Shown: positions 44,022 through 53,731 of the stretch, in pieces
Numbering within the stretch: the stretch's first letter is position 1
Layout: every line of letters begins with the position of its first letter
The notes under the pieces: model-generated
What the model was told of the DNA's origin: nothing
Databases searched by the model: none
Seen by the model: the letters and a program-made list of their open reading frames with translations, nothing else
Position numbers and translations under genes: made by a program
NCBI RefSeq assembly: GCF_001428105.1
Contig: NZ_LMSJ01000006.1
Coordinates: 60,389 to 124,388, forward strand
DNA length: 64,000 nt
Reading direction: 5' to 3'
DNA from: Paenibacillus sp. Soil766
GTDB lineage: Bacteria; Bacillota; Bacilli; Paenibacillales; NBRC-103111

Positions 44022-44732
44022 CTATTCCACATTATGATACACTTGTTGAACATCCTCTAAATCTTCCAGTGCATCAATCATTTTATCAAACTGTACTTGT
44101 GCGTCATCGGATAATGTTACGTTATTTTGAGCAATCATCGTCAATTCTGCAACTGCGAATTCCGTGATGCCAGCCTTTTTGAGCGCCTCTTGAACAGCGT
44201 GGAACTCCTCGGGCTCTGCATACACCATGATCATGTCTTCTTCTTCAAGAAGATCACGAACATTCACGTCCGCTTCCATCAGAATTTCCATGATCTCATC
44301 CATGCTTTTATCTTCAATACCGATCGCCGCAGTCGCATCGAACATATAAGCAACTGAACCCGTTACACCCATGTTACCGCCATTTTTACTAAATGCGGCA
44401 CGAACGCTTGACGCGGTACGGTTCACATTATTCGTCAGCGTGTCCACAATGACCATAGAACCGTTAGGTCCGAAGCCTTCATATCGAAGCTCTTCGTAAA
44501 TTTCATCAGAGCTGCCTTTGGCTTTATTGATCGCGCGATCGATGATTGCTTTCGGTACATTATACGTTTTGGCGCGTTCAAGAACGACTTTCAACGCACG
44601 GTTCGATTCCGGGTCTGGTTCACCTTTACGTGCTGCTACATAAATCTCTAGGCCGAACTTCGCGTACACGCGACTTGTACTTGCATCATTCGAAGCTTTC
44701 TTCTCTTTTATGTTATTCCACTTACGTCCCAC
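44022..44732 (-). CDS. yebC: YebC/PmpR family regulatory or translation protein
   Basis: A 236-residue member of the YebC family, full length. Strong marks: [70 protein letters not shown] and [13 protein letters not shown] [15 protein letters not shown]. Family proteins act as DNA-binding regulators or assist ribosomes at proline stretches. I place the start at GTG 44732 because homologues begin Met-Gly-Arg-Lys; a GTG four codons upstream (44744) is the alternative. It stands alone; the housekeeping character contrasts with the accessory genes around it. Confidence 0.93.
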   Translation of the reverse strand: MGRKWNNIKEKKASNDASTSRVYAKFGLEIYVAARKGEPDPESNRALKVVLERAKTYNVPKAIIDRAINKAKGSSDEIYEELRYEGFGPNGSMVIVDTLTNNVNRTASSVRAAFSKNGGNMGVTGSVAYMFDATAAIGIEDKSMDEIMEILMEADVNVRDLLEEEDMIMVYAEPEEFHAVQEALKKAGITEFAVAELTMIAQNNVTLSDDAQVQFDKMIDALEDLEDVQQVYHNVE

Positions 44733-44811
44733 AATGGATCCCACTTTCTATTATGATTTCATTCCCTATCATAACCTATTTTCATACGAAATTAAAATAT
44801 TTCCGAATAAC

Positions 44812-46719
44812 TTATCTCAGCTTGATGACAATCGGCTCATCTTGATTCCACAGATAGGTTTCCGTCTTATCCGGTGTTATACAAGTTACCCTAACATCAT
44901 CGCTACATCGTGTAACGACTACATCGAAGCAAGAATCGAATGCACGGATGGATCGAAGCGCAATCGTCTCCCAAGCTTTAGGCAACTGTGGGCAACATGT
45001 AAAAGAGTCAAGACCCGTTGGGACGATGCCAAATAATCCCTCAATAAGGACTCGTGCGTAAAGCGCACTCTCCGCAGAGAGGTGCCGCCCATTGCCTTCG
45101 GGAAATGCCTCAACTGCATAGGGAACATGTTCGCCTAGCAATCTGTTCTGCGAATATTCAAGCAGATGTGTAATGCCCAGCTCCGTCTCACCCGCATAGA
45201 GTATACCTCGCAGTGCATACAAAGTAGAGCGATCCCAGTAGGTGGTTTCACCTGCCTGGGTGACGAGTCCGCCGTTTACCCACAATCGCGGTGATAATAA
45301 TGCCGCAATCGTCTCCTCCTTGCGATCCATAATATTCATCGTCAGCGGTACACAAATCCAAGAACGAAGAATGTCGTTGCTTTCATAATAACGATAGGTC
45401 TCATATCCCTCAATGATTGAGCCAAAATGAGATTCAATCGCTTGACGCAGCTCAGCCGCCTCTTCCTCTAAGCGTGGAGCAAGATCCGTTATCCCGATTT
45501 CTCGCGCTAGGTGTGCGGATGAAAGAAGCGCTCCGTACGCAAGTGACGAAGTGAACAGATTAGCGTCACCACTGGGAAACCGGTTCTCGAGCTCATCTGA
45601 GTCCGATGCGATCACGCCAACTTGGGTTCGTTTCCGCCGGCAAAATTCCAAGCACCATTCGATAGCCGGCCACAACTGCTCGGCTATTTGCAAACTGCCG
45701 CTCGCCAGTGCAAACCGCGCCGCGCCATATGCGTACATCGCCGCATCCCCACGATCACCGGCTCCCTCCCAAATATCTATGCCCTCTGCGATGATTGAGG
45801 AGGGAATGGGCTGGAAGTCAGGACCCATGAATGGCATATAAAGTCGATAGGCATTCAAGGAGGCCTCCATTGCATCTTGTTCACCTAAAAAAGGAAAAAA
45901 TGGCCCCGCATATTCCGCCTGATCGTTCGTCCAAACCGCCGCGTAGTAGGAACCACCTCCGGGACTGTGAAGCAAACCGCCCATTGTGCGGAAAACACTC
46001 TCCGCCGCGCGAATTTTGGCCAACTCGAACATGCGGTTTAGGTCGGGTTCAGGTGATTCCAGTCGTAAAGACGAACTCAGTTCCAACAAAAATGTGCATC
46101 TCTTCGCTTCCTCTTCCACGACATCCACCTTTTCTTTGGCCGCGTCGACCGTGGAGGCGCAAATCCACCCTTTATAGGACACAGTTGCTCCTGCTGCCAA
46201 TATTACACAAGCCGGCCCGTCATGTCCCGCTTCCACGACATAAATGCCCTTCGTACCTCTGCGACACTTGGTATAGGAAATCTGATCGATCTCAAGTCGT
46301 ATCGCCCCCTCCGTCATGTTCTGAATCTCAACTCGTTCTAAGGCGTAAGGGAAATCTCTCGCCGGAAATACGGTACGTCGTATCAAAACCCCTTGATCAG
46401 AAACAGACGCTATTCGAAGAATGCCATCGAACGAAATTCGGAAGCCTTTTTCTTGGACAGGTTGACCCTCTACCCGCATGCGCGGCACTAACTCTTGTCC
46501 AAACGTCTCCATTAAACTCGCATGCGTATCATTCGGTATCGTGCGAAAAGCTGGCCATACGACTTTACGTTTTAAAATGATACTTCCTTCCGCGTCTATG
46601 CCATAGCTCACGATCAACGATACGGCTTTCCCACTCATTTCAACATGGTCCTGGTGGGCAAGGTCTCCGAGATGAATGTCCCAGACAATTCCTGTTCCTT
46701 CGCCTAAGTGCCAACGCAT
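44812..46719 (-). CDS. Six-hairpin glycosidase-like protein
   Basis: A 635-residue protein with an N-terminal beta-sandwich-like half (to about 220) and an (alpha/alpha)6-barrel half. The second half has GGGSYYAAVWTNDQAEYAGP, GAGDRGDAAMYAYGAARFAL and EAFPEGNGRHLSAESALYAR, a pattern of six-hairpin glycosidases such as GH63/GH78-like enzymes. Acidic catalytic candidates are Asp in WTNDQAE and Glu in EAFPEGN. No signal peptide, so cytoplasmic. I cannot assign a GH family. It is transcribed alone, next to the AraC gene at 46834. Confidence 0.7.
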   Translation of the reverse strand: MRWHLGEGTGIVWDIHLGDLAHQDHVEMSGKAVSLIVSYGIDAEGSIILKRKVVWPAFRTIPNDTHASLMETFGQELVPRMRVEGQPVQEKGFRISFDGILRIASVSDQGVLIRRTVFPARDFPYALERVEIQNMTEGAIRLEIDQISYTKCRRGTKGIYVVEAGHDGPACVILAAGATVSYKGWICASTVDAAKEKVDVVEEEAKRCTFLLELSSSLRLESPEPDLNRMFELAKIRAAESVFRTMGGLLHSPGGGSYYAAVWTNDQAEYAGPFFPFLGEQDAMEASLNAYRLYMPFMGPDFQPIPSSIIAEGIDIWEGAGDRGDAAMYAYGAARFALASGSLQIAEQLWPAIEWCLEFCRRKRTQVGVIASDSDELENRFPSGDANLFTSSLAYGALLSSAHLAREIGITDLAPRLEEEAAELRQAIESHFGSIIEGYETYRYYESNDILRSWICVPLTMNIMDRKEETIAALLSPRLWVNGGLVTQAGETTYWDRSTLYALRGILYAGETELGITHLLEYSQNRLLGEHVPYAVEAFPEGNGRHLSAESALYARVLIEGLFGIVPTGLDSFTCCPQLPKAWETIALRSIRAFDSCFDVVVTRCSDDVRVTCITPDKTETYLWNQDEPIVIKLR

Positions 46720-46833
46720 TCTTTCGCCCCCTTCTCTGTTCTATATAACCTTACTTCGATAGGTTTGCTTCTATGACAACTGAGGGATTGGTTGTACGGA
46801 CAACTAGAGCATCTTACAATTGATATCCATTAA

Positions 46834-47688
46834 CTACCCCTTCCTTCGCCGGAACTCTGTTGGTGAAACACCATGAAATAGGGTGAATTGTTTGGTAAAA
46901 TGATGGACTGATGAATAGCCAAAATCTTCTGCAATGGCTGTTATAGAACGGTTGCTTTCCCACAAGGCAGCTTCCACTTGCCTCATGTTGGCTTTGGTCC
47001 AGTACGCTTTGGGTGAGATTCCTGTTGCTTGCTTGAACAGCTCATGAAATTGGGTTTTGCGCAGCCCACTTTGACTCATCCATTCGGTATAATCTCTACT
47101 TATGTTCGCTTCCCTGTCCATTCGCTCAATAATCGGAATAATTCGGTAATCGATGATGTGCGGCGTCGAAGCAATTTGTACAAGTGCTAGAAGGAAGGCT
47201 TTGAGGAGATTGCTTACGATTAATTCGGAGTAGTGGTCACTTTCCCTCGACTGGGTGACAGCATGAATGAATAATCGACCAAGTGAAGCATCATGTTGAA
47301 TCGGCGTCACAACAGATAGCTTATCCAGCTCTTGGCACGGGACAATAGGCGTTAGCAAGTCTCTATTAAAATCAGACTCATCCCAAACGAGATGTTGGCT
47401 GCTTCTCAATTGATAATTCCAGAGATCACAATACAAGTTGTAGGTGGCTAACGGATGATCGGGATTAGCGTAAAAGGAGTGACCTACTTCAGGTGGGAAA
47501 TAAATGAAATCACCTTTCTTCACAGGATATGTTTTCCCCTTGGCGGAAACCGTTCCTTTGCCTCCGGCAACGAAATGAAAGGCATAGCAGTATCCGATTC
47601 TGCCCATCTCAGCTTGATTTCGTTCTACTGGAAATTGATAATAATGCCCTACTCTTACATAGGGATTAACAGCAGTTAAGGAAGTCAT
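46834..47688 (-). CDS. AraC family transcriptional regulator
   Basis: A 284-residue regulator with a cupin sensing domain (CYAFHFVAGGKGTVSAKGKT; GDFIYFPPEVGHSFY) and AraC HTH domain (SQSGLRKTQFHELFKQATGI; IAEDFGYSSVHHFTKQFTLF). It sits between the six-hairpin glycosidase gene (same strand, downstream by 114 bp) and the divergent PhyH-type oxygenase gene (140 bp). Either or both may be its target. Confidence 0.9.
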   Translation of the reverse strand: MTSLTAVNPYVRVGHYYQFPVERNQAEMGRIGYCYAFHFVAGGKGTVSAKGKTYPVKKGDFIYFPPEVGHSFYANPDHPLATYNLYCDLWNYQLRSSQHLVWDESDFNRDLLTPIVPCQELDKLSVVTPIQHDASLGRLFIHAVTQSRESDHYSELIVSNLLKAFLLALVQIASTPHIIDYRIIPIIERMDREANISRDYTEWMSQSGLRKTQFHELFKQATGISPKAYWTKANMRQVEAALWESNRSITAIAEDFGYSSVHHFTKQFTLFHGVSPTEFRRRKG

Positions 47689-47828
47689 AGTAACCCTCGC
47701 AATCGTTAGTAAATTGACGATAAAAATGACCGGAAGAAATGATCAATTGACGAACATAGAAGCAAATACAACGACCACATGAAGTGTTATATTTTCTATA
47801 GTACAACACATATTGGAGGGCGAGTAGG

Positions 47829-48695
47829 TTGATTAAGCATAATGGAAGCGGAAATTTAACTACCGAACAATCACAGTTTTACGAGGAACAGGGCTATCTC
47901 ATCATTCCCCAGTTATTGTCTGAAGAAGACTTAGCCTCTGCTCGTGAAGCAATGACTCAGAAGGTGTCGATGATTGCGGACGAACTGTTCGCGGATGGAC
48001 TGATTACGGATCAGCTGGAAGATAGGCCGTTTCCCAATCGCTTAGCAGAGCTATTTCAGGATCTGTCCGCTGAAAACTTTCTGAAATACGGCCGAAGCTG
48101 GCGCGATCGCATCCCTGGCTACTTCACATTGATGAGCAATCCGAAAATTTTGGATGCGGTAGAATCGTTAATTGGCGGAGAGCTATTCGCTAATCCGGTA
48201 TATAACGTACGACCGAAGGTCCCGAAAGTAGCAGCTGGCGCAGTACCTTGGCATCAAGATAAATCCTATTGGCCGGATGCGAATGCGAATCCTGTTATTA
48301 CCGTCTGGATCCCGCTTGTCGACGCAAACGAAGTCAATGGTTGCCTCCATATCAAGCCACAGACACATCGCAAACGTGTGCTCAAATGGCATCGTGAAAC
48401 CTACACAGGAACAGGCTATACCGCGCTCAAAGATAGTCAACTTGGCAAAACAGAAACCGTTGCCTTGCCTGTACCCGCAGGAAGTGCGATTCTGTTCAAC
48501 GATCGCTGCCTCCATATGTCCACCCCGAATATGTCTGATACGGTTCGGTGGAGTGTTGATTTACGCTATCAGCCTACAGATCAGGACCCCATGGTGAAGC
48601 ACGGTATTGGCTTTCTAGCCAGAAGCTACAAATACCCATCACGTGTCGCTACCCTGGAAGATTGGCTGGCCGGAAGGCCAGAACACTTGGAATAA
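47829..48695 (+). CDS. Phytanoyl-CoA dioxygenase (PhyH) family Fe(II)/2-oxoglutarate oxygenase
   Basis: A 288-residue PhyH-type oxygenase. The iron facial triad is visible: His and Asp in VPWHQDKSYW and the distal His in DRCLHMSTPN. The 2-oxoglutarate Arg follows in TVRWSVDLRYQ. The start is TTG after GGAGGG. Members hydroxylate diverse small molecules; the substrate here is unknown. It is divergent from the AraC gene at 46834-47688. Confidence 0.88.
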   Translation: MIKHNGSGNLTTEQSQFYEEQGYLIIPQLLSEEDLASAREAMTQKVSMIADELFADGLITDQLEDRPFPNRLAELFQDLSAENFLKYGRSWRDRIPGYFTLMSNPKILDAVESLIGGELFANPVYNVRPKVPKVAAGAVPWHQDKSYWPDANANPVITVWIPLVDANEVNGCLHIKPQTHRKRVLKWHRETYTGTGYTALKDSQLGKTETVALPVPAGSAILFNDRCLHMSTPNMSDTVRWSVDLRYQPTDQDPMVKHGIGFLARSYKYPSRVATLEDWLAGRPEHLE

Positions 48696-48740
48696 GTGAA
48701 TGCGGAAGAAGTTTGTTGGTGGAGCTTGTAGGTGATGGTG

Positions 48741-48790
48741 GTTGGGGTTGGTTGGGGTTGGTGGTTGGGGTGGTTGGGGATAGATGGTGG
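48741..48790 (+). repeat. G-rich tract with four GGGG runs
   Basis: GGGG runs lie at 48744-48747, 48754-48757, 48767-48770 and 48776-48779, with G/T-only loops of 6, 9 and 5 nt. The tract could form a G-quadruplex. It lies 46 bp after the PhyH gene and just before the inverted-motif module. Confidence 0.6.
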
Positions 48791-48845
48791 TGGCTAAGGA
48801 TGGCTGGCGATGGCATTCGAACGACCCGAGCGCTACTCAACTTGT

Positions 48846-49055
48846 ATTAACTGGAAAATGTACAGCTATTTACGCGAAATTTGCTCGAAAACTCGATTTA
48901 AATGGAAAACATGTAGCTAATTGTGCCCCTTTTGTCTAGATTGGGAGAAATGATTAAAAATAACTGTAGGTTTTCCATCTACTTTGCATTTACTCGAAAA
49001 ATCGAAAGATTTTACTGTACAAAATCCATCTATTTTCCGCTGGAGCCGAAAATAA
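48846..49055. repeat. Inverted-motif module, copy D
   Basis: Forward: AACTGGAAAATGTACAGCTA (then TTTACGCG) and AATGGAAAACATGTAGCTAA. Inverted: AATAACTGTAGGTTTTCCAT (then CTACTTTG) and TTTACTGTACAAAATCCATC. Same architecture as copy B at 22.6 kb. No gene. Confidence 0.75.
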
Positions 49056-49094
49056 ATCGCCCAACTAACATGCTGTTGCCCGTAACCGAAAAAA

Positions 49095-49195
49095 CCTCTA
49101 AGAGAATCTTTTATCGAAGTCCTTCGAGGATGAGCGACCACGTTTAGTATTTATCACTAATTCCCAGTAGCGGAAGCTATGTAGTGAGAAGTAGT
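49095..49195. repeat. Dispersed element, copy 2
   Basis: The core CTTTTATCGAAGTCCTTCGA followed by GGATGAGCGACCACGTTT matches the 37.1-kb element at about 38 of 46 positions by eye. It is followed by TTTAGTATTTATCACTAAT, which looks like a deleted unit of the hairpin array at 63.5 kb. Confidence 0.6.
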
Positions 49196-49201
49196 GAGCA
49201 A

Positions 49202-49240
49202 AGGCAGTCCTAAAAGTAGATGAATCTACTCGGACTGCCT
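49202..49240. terminator. Terminator at the end of the GH38 remnant
   Basis: The stem AGGCAGTCC/GGACTGCCT, with an inner AGTAGAT/ATCTACT, lies 11 bp past the stop at 49252. It has TTTGCTC on the minus side. Confidence 0.6.
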
Positions 49241-49251
49241 CTTCATAATTC

Positions 49252-49480
49252 TTACAGTGTTACCTTAAAAGTACAAATTTCAAATGGTTTAATAGACAGC
49301 TCGATCGTGTCCCCTTGATTCATTTCTCCGAAAGGTCTCTCCATGAGATTACATTCCTGCCATGTCTTCACGGCATAATCACTTGTGAGGGTAACACGAT
49401 GACGTGAGCCTGTAAACTCGTGGAGACGGACGATTAGCGCGTCGCTATCTGTAAATATGCTGTTTTTATACCTGACTCGT
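49252..49480 (-). pseudogene. C-terminal remnant of a GH38-type alpha-mannosidase
   Basis: The frame reads VRLHEFTGSRHRVTLTSDYA, then ECNLMERPFGEM and LSIKPFEICTFKVTL. This is the last beta-sandwich strand region of GH38 alpha-mannosidases (the usual LERP and PFEIxTF motifs). No catalytic part remains. Upstream, beyond about 49480, the frame continues into unrelated sequence and a terminator, so it is an isolated relic. Confidence 0.7.
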
Positions 49481-49555
49481 TGTTGGCTTGGGCTCCCGCA
49501 TCCCGAAGTGGAATAGCTGAAAGCTCCGCGCAGTCCCCGCGCTAGTGCAGCAAAA

Positions 49556-49583
49556 AGTCCCTCGGATTCATACCCGAAGGACT
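49556..49583 (-). terminator. Terminator of the GH127 gene
   Basis: The 10-bp stem AGTCCTTCGG/CCGAGGGACT (one T-G pair), 8-nt loop, then TTTTTGC on the minus strand, 18 bp past the stop. Confidence 0.8.
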
Positions 49584-49601
49584 CACAAGATTCACAAGGG
49601 T

Positions 49602-51587
49602 TTACATGCTGCCCTTGCGAATCCAAACTGTCATCTCGCCTACCCCTCGATTGCCCCAGAGATAATACGGTACCGCCTTCAGCTTCACTCGTTCTGAAAC
49701 CTGCTGTTGTTGAGTTAATGGACGGTACGGCGTATCCTCCGACCAAGAAGCGGACTCGTTGGCATAGCCTTCCGCCTCAATCACGACGGCGCCGCCTAAC
49801 AAGCTTGCCTCATAATTCACCTGCAGCTGCTGCATCACATCTATCGACACCGTAGCCAGAGGTGTGCCATTATCCACTTCTTCCAGACAATACACCAGTG
49901 GTCCACGTTCAATCGCAACTTTGCCCGCATTAGCACGGATCTCGGGATGAGCGATAGTCAACTGGGCCTTGACCGCAAGTTCCCACTCCACAATGTCCCC
50001 TTGCTGCCATTGCCTCTCAACTGATGCATAGCCATTCACCGTTGCATAAGCTGTCAGCACACCGTTGATTTTCATAACAGCTCCACCATGGCTCCAGGAT
50101 GGAATACGCAGCGCAAGTGTAAACGTCTCTTGCGGAGCCAATGTTAGCTCTATTCGAACATAACCTTCCCATGGAAGCTTAGACTGCTGGGTAAAGGCAA
50201 CTTCACCAACGGCAAGCTCAAAGCGAGCCTCGCTGCCGATAAACAGATGTGTGTAGACCGTATTATGCGCTGCGGATGACGTGTAAATATAACTGTTCAA
50301 TGAACTAAGCAAGCGTGCCACATTCGGAGGGCAGCACGAGCAGCCAAACCACTTCTGCCGTTCTGCTTTGACATGGCGACGACCTGGATTTAATACAGAT
50401 GCTTTCGGCCATACTTCCAGCGGATTCACATAAAAATAATGCTTGCCGTCCTGAGACATGCTGCCAATGACATTGTTGAACAGCGCACGCTCCATGATGT
50501 CTGCATACTCGCTCTTCGCTTCTAGCTGCAGCATACGTTGCGCAAAGAAGATGAGGCCGATTGAGGCACACGTTTCAGCGTAAACTGTATCGTTGGGCAT
50601 ATCATAATCGAACGTAAATGCTTCACCGTGATGTGTTGAGCCTATGCCACCTGTGATGTACATCTGCTTCTTAGTTGTGTTATCCCATAGACGGCGACAG
50701 GCAGTGAGCAAATCTTGATCTCCCGTCAGTCTGGCAAGATCAGCCATAGCTGTATACATATAAACAGCACGCACCGAATGTCCGATGGCTACTTCCTGCT
50801 CTCGGACCGGCTTATCAGCTTGATTATACGCCATTTGCGCTACACTCGGAATGGGTTGCTTCTTTTGCGTCCAATAGCTATAACCTTCTCTTTGTTTACA
50901 TTCTTCAACTAGAAAGTTTGGTTCAGCACCCCGCTCATCAATGAAAAACTGAGCCAGCCTCACATAGCGTTCTTCCCCCGTTGCCTGAGCAAGCTTAATG
51001 AGTGCAAGCTCGATTTCTTGATGACCGTCATAACCTCGGATTTGACCAGGCTCACGACCGAAAATCGTTTCAATATAGTCAGCGAATTTGCACACGACAT
51101 CTAACAGTTTTCTTTTTCCCGTCGCATTATAGTAAGCAACAGCCGCCTCCATCATGTGACCAGCACAATATAATTCATGCGCTTCATACAAATTCGTCCA
51201 TGCCTGACCGGGCTCTTTAATCGTAAAATACGTATTTAAATAACCATTCTCGTGCTGTGCTTTGGCAATCAGTTCAATGACCTCATCGGCCGTTTGTTCC
51301 AACTTAGGATCCGGTGTATTCGCCAGAGAATAGCCAACTGCTTCGAGCCACTTGGCAAGGTCGCTATCCTGAAAAATGAACCCGCCAAACTCGCCTTCTT
51401 CCAGCCCTGCTGCGATACGGAAATTGCGAATGGCATAGCTAGGTTCTGCATCAGCAATCGCATCATTCAAGGCATCCCATTGATACGGAATAACCGTCCC
51501 TCGTACAAGCTCCATAAATGGATCCCAGAATGAATCTTGTATGCGTATCTTAGTCATAGCTTCCTGTGTACGTGATGAATTCACCAT
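49602..51587 (-). CDS. GH127 beta-L-arabinofuranosidase-type glycosidase
   Basis: A 661-residue GH127 (DUF1680) enzyme. The (alpha/alpha)6 barrel holds VYAETCASIG (Glu338, Cys340) and WFGCSCCPPN (Cys418, Cys419), the zinc-thiolate site in which a Cys acts as nucleophile in HypBA1. Two beta-domains follow (EGYVRIELTL; ERGPLVYCLEE). No signal peptide, so it acts on imported arabino-oligosaccharide. GAGGAG lies about 9 nt before ATG 51587; a frame 13 codons longer is less likely. It is divergent from an AraC gene at 51732. GH127 also contains other furanosidase activities, so the exact sugar is open. Confidence 0.9.
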   Translation of the reverse strand: MVNSSRTQEAMTKIRIQDSFWDPFMELVRGTVIPYQWDALNDAIADAEPSYAIRNFRIAAGLEEGEFGGFIFQDSDLAKWLEAVGYSLANTPDPKLEQTADEVIELIAKAQHENGYLNTYFTIKEPGQAWTNLYEAHELYCAGHMMEAAVAYYNATGKRKLLDVVCKFADYIETIFGREPGQIRGYDGHQEIELALIKLAQATGEERYVRLAQFFIDERGAEPNFLVEECKQREGYSYWTQKKQPIPSVAQMAYNQADKPVREQEVAIGHSVRAVYMYTAMADLARLTGDQDLLTACRRLWDNTTKKQMYITGGIGSTHHGEAFTFDYDMPNDTVYAETCASIGLIFFAQRMLQLEAKSEYADIMERALFNNVIGSMSQDGKHYFYVNPLEVWPKASVLNPGRRHVKAERQKWFGCSCCPPNVARLLSSLNSYIYTSSAAHNTVYTHLFIGSEARFELAVGEVAFTQQSKLPWEGYVRIELTLAPQETFTLALRIPSWSHGGAVMKINGVLTAYATVNGYASVERQWQQGDIVEWELAVKAQLTIAHPEIRANAGKVAIERGPLVYCLEEVDNGTPLATVSIDVMQQLQVNYEASLLGGAVVIEAEGYANESASWSEDTPYRPLTQQQQVSERVKLKAVPYYLWGNRGVGEMTVWIRKGSM

Positions 51588-51731
51588 ATGTAGAATCTCC
51601 TCTTGTCGTCTTATTTTATATAACATTTGATTATCAACTACTTACAGTTTATCCTTATAAATAAAGAGAAACTATGAATAATTCCAACTTAGTTTATATA
51701 AAATTTAACACTAAACAAGGGAGAAGATACG

Positions 51732-52601
51732 ATGAATGGACTTAGCCATATCTGGATGGAACTACCCCCACTGCCCTATTACCTCATGATTGGCTTGTCA
51801 ACCTACCGTCCCGGCGAAATGCACCCAAGTCGACGTCATTTAGGCATTTTTGATCTTCTCTGGGTGACCAAAGGGACTTTATATATCGGTGAAGATGATA
51901 AAGAGTGGGAGGTTGCGGAGGGTCAAGCCTTATTACTGCTGCCAGATCGCTACCATTATCCCGTCAGAGGCTGTGATACGGAGACCGTGTTCTATTGGAT
52001 TCATTTTGACTTTCATGGTGTCTGGCAACAAACGCCGGATCAAGACTTAGGGACTGTTTATCCGCAGCAAGTCCGGAAGTCTTGGGAGAATCCGTATCGA
52101 ATCCGCATCCCGCAATATAGCGCACCGCCCGAGTTCGCGCTTGCAGAGCGACATCTTCGCAAGCTGTTGACCGACTCGGTGCAGCATCGTTCAGAGACCT
52201 ATTGGAGTGAGCAGCAGCTTTTCATGGAACTGCTTCGCCTCCTTGAGGCTGGACAGTCCCGCAACGATGCATCACCTGCGCTGATACTCGCCGACAAAGT
52301 TGAAGCGTATCTGCGCCAACATTATCAGTCCGATGTGACGAATAGCTCACTCGCCGAGGAATTTCATTTTCATCCGAATTATATTGTCAGATGTATGAAA
52401 GAAATCTATGACTGCACACCAATGGCCTACTTGCACGACTACCGAATTGAGCAGGCGAAGCTGCTGCTTATTAAAACAGAGTGGTCCATCGCGCGTATAG
52501 CTGAGCATATTGGGTTTCTCAACGCGCCCTACTTCTCCAATTGCTTCAAAGCAGCTATAGGCATCTCGCCGCTTCGCTTTCGGAAGCAGTATTCAGCATG
52601 A
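51732..52601 (+). CDS. AraC family transcriptional regulator beside GH127
   Basis: A 289-residue regulator: a cupin sensing domain (RRHLGIFDLLWVTKGTLYIG; LLLLPDRYHYPV) and AraC HTH (FHFHPNYIVRCMKEIYDCTP; IGFLNAPYFSNCFKAAIGIS). AGGGAGAAG precedes the ATG. It is divergent from the GH127 gene with 144 bp between the starts, so it probably controls it in response to an arabinoside. Confidence 0.9.
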   Translation: MNGLSHIWMELPPLPYYLMIGLSTYRPGEMHPSRRHLGIFDLLWVTKGTLYIGEDDKEWEVAEGQALLLLPDRYHYPVRGCDTETVFYWIHFDFHGVWQQTPDQDLGTVYPQQVRKSWENPYRIRIPQYSAPPEFALAERHLRKLLTDSVQHRSETYWSEQQLFMELLRLLEAGQSRNDASPALILADKVEAYLRQHYQSDVTNSSLAEEFHFHPNYIVRCMKEIYDCTPMAYLHDYRIEQAKLLLIKTEWSIARIAEHIGFLNAPYFSNCFKAAIGISPLRFRKQYSA

Positions 52602-52626
52602 TGAGTGTTCAATGGACAAAAAAACA

Positions 52627-52660
52627 AAGAAGCTAAGCGCATCATGCGACTTAGCTTCTT
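52627..52660. terminator. Bidirectional terminator
   Basis: AAGAAGCTAAG/CTTAGCTTCTT encloses CGC/GCG, with A-rich and T-rich flanks. It lies between convergent AraC and SMP-30 genes. Confidence 0.75.
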
Positions 52661-52675
52661 ATAGGTACAACTGCG

Positions 52676-53566
52676 TTACCCCCCGTAAAAATTTGCCCGA
52701 GGGCCCTTCACGTCTAGCTTTATTCGAAACAAACCACCTGCATGAGGTTGATTCACGCTGTCCTCATCGCTAACACCTACACTAGCCGTCGTGATATATA
52801 ATTCATCCATGTGATCCCCGCCAAATGCACAAGAGCTTGTTCTCTCCACCGGGACAGCAATTGAGCCTATTTTCTCACCCGTCACAGGGTTATAACGCCC
52901 TACCTGCCAGCCTCCCCATTGCGCAATCCATAACATGCCATCGTTATCCACAGCCATCCCATCTGGAAAACCTTCACCCTCGGCTATGACAACAACTATG
53001 CGCGGATTGGAGATTCGCCCCGATTCGCTATCAAAATCATAGGCTGCCACTTTCTTCGTCGGTGAGTCGATGTAGTACATGGTCGTATTATCGGGACTCC
53101 AACCTAACCCATTCGATACCGTAATGCAGCCATCCTCGAGGGTTCGAACGGTACCGTCGACATCCAGACAATAAAGTGAGCCTGTTGTAGCTGACTCATT
53201 CTGTGCCATCGTACCTGCCCAGAACCTGCCGGCTCGATCACATTTGCCATCATTAAACCGATTGTTAGGCAAATGACTCTCTGGATCCACAAGGAGTGTT
53301 AACGTCTCAGTTGCCAAATCTAGCAGATGAAAGCCTCGCTCCATGGCAAGAACCATGCCACCTTGCTGTCTTGGGACGGCGGCTCCGACCTTTTGATCCA
53401 ATGCAATTGTTCGGTTGCTTCCATCAACGGGATTATACAGATGAACGGCTTGTCCATTAATATCAACCCAGATTACTTGCCCTGTTGTGTGGTCCCAGAC
53501 AGGACCTTCGCCAAGATTAGCTTTTATATCCCCGATGCGTTCAATTCCATCATGCTGATGTATCAT
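52676..53566 (-). CDS. SMP-30/gluconolactonase family protein
   Basis: A 296-residue six-bladed beta-propeller lactonase. Metal ligands are visible: Glu in LGEGPVWD, Asn in NNRFNDGKCD and SNGLGWSPD, and Asp in FPDGMAVD. These enzymes hydrolyse sugar-acid lactones. AAGGAGG lies 7 nt before the ATG at 53566; the ATG two codons earlier is too close to it. A cre-like site lies 25 nt upstream. No dehydrogenase gene is adjacent, so the lactone source is unknown. Confidence 0.9.
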   Translation of the reverse strand: MIHQHDGIERIGDIKANLGEGPVWDHTTGQVIWVDINGQAVHLYNPVDGSNRTIALDQKVGAAVPRQQGGMVLAMERGFHLLDLATETLTLLVDPESHLPNNRFNDGKCDRAGRFWAGTMAQNESATTGSLYCLDVDGTVRTLEDGCITVSNGLGWSPDNTTMYYIDSPTKKVAAYDFDSESGRISNPRIVVVIAEGEGFPDGMAVDNDGMLWIAQWGGWQVGRYNPVTGEKIGSIAVPVERTSSCAFGGDHMDELYITTASVGVSDEDSVNQPHAGGLFRIKLDVKGPRANFYGG

Positions 53567-53591
53567 TTCCATGCCTCCTTAGAGATTCGTT

Positions 53592-53605
53592 CGTAATCGT
53601 TGTCA
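53592..53605 (-). promoter_or_regulatory. cre-like operator upstream of the SMP-30 gene
   Basis: CGTAATCGTTGTCA on the plus strand matches 13 of 14 positions of TGWAANCGNTNWCA, 25 nt upstream of the start. Confidence 0.45.
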
Positions 53606-53731
53606 TGCACTTATGACGCTGAAATGCTTCAAAAGTTGTGCCCCTCTACTCGAACTGCTGTCTACAAGTTCCCTACTAACGTGGTCATGAATATGATTGA
53701 AGTACCACATGTCTTGGGGAAGGGAGCCTTT

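Noticed and set aside
45831..46580. A 249-codon frame antisense to the six-hairpin glycosidase gene
   Set aside because: Composition is Pro/Arg-rich as expected for antisense of a coding gene. No ribosome site.
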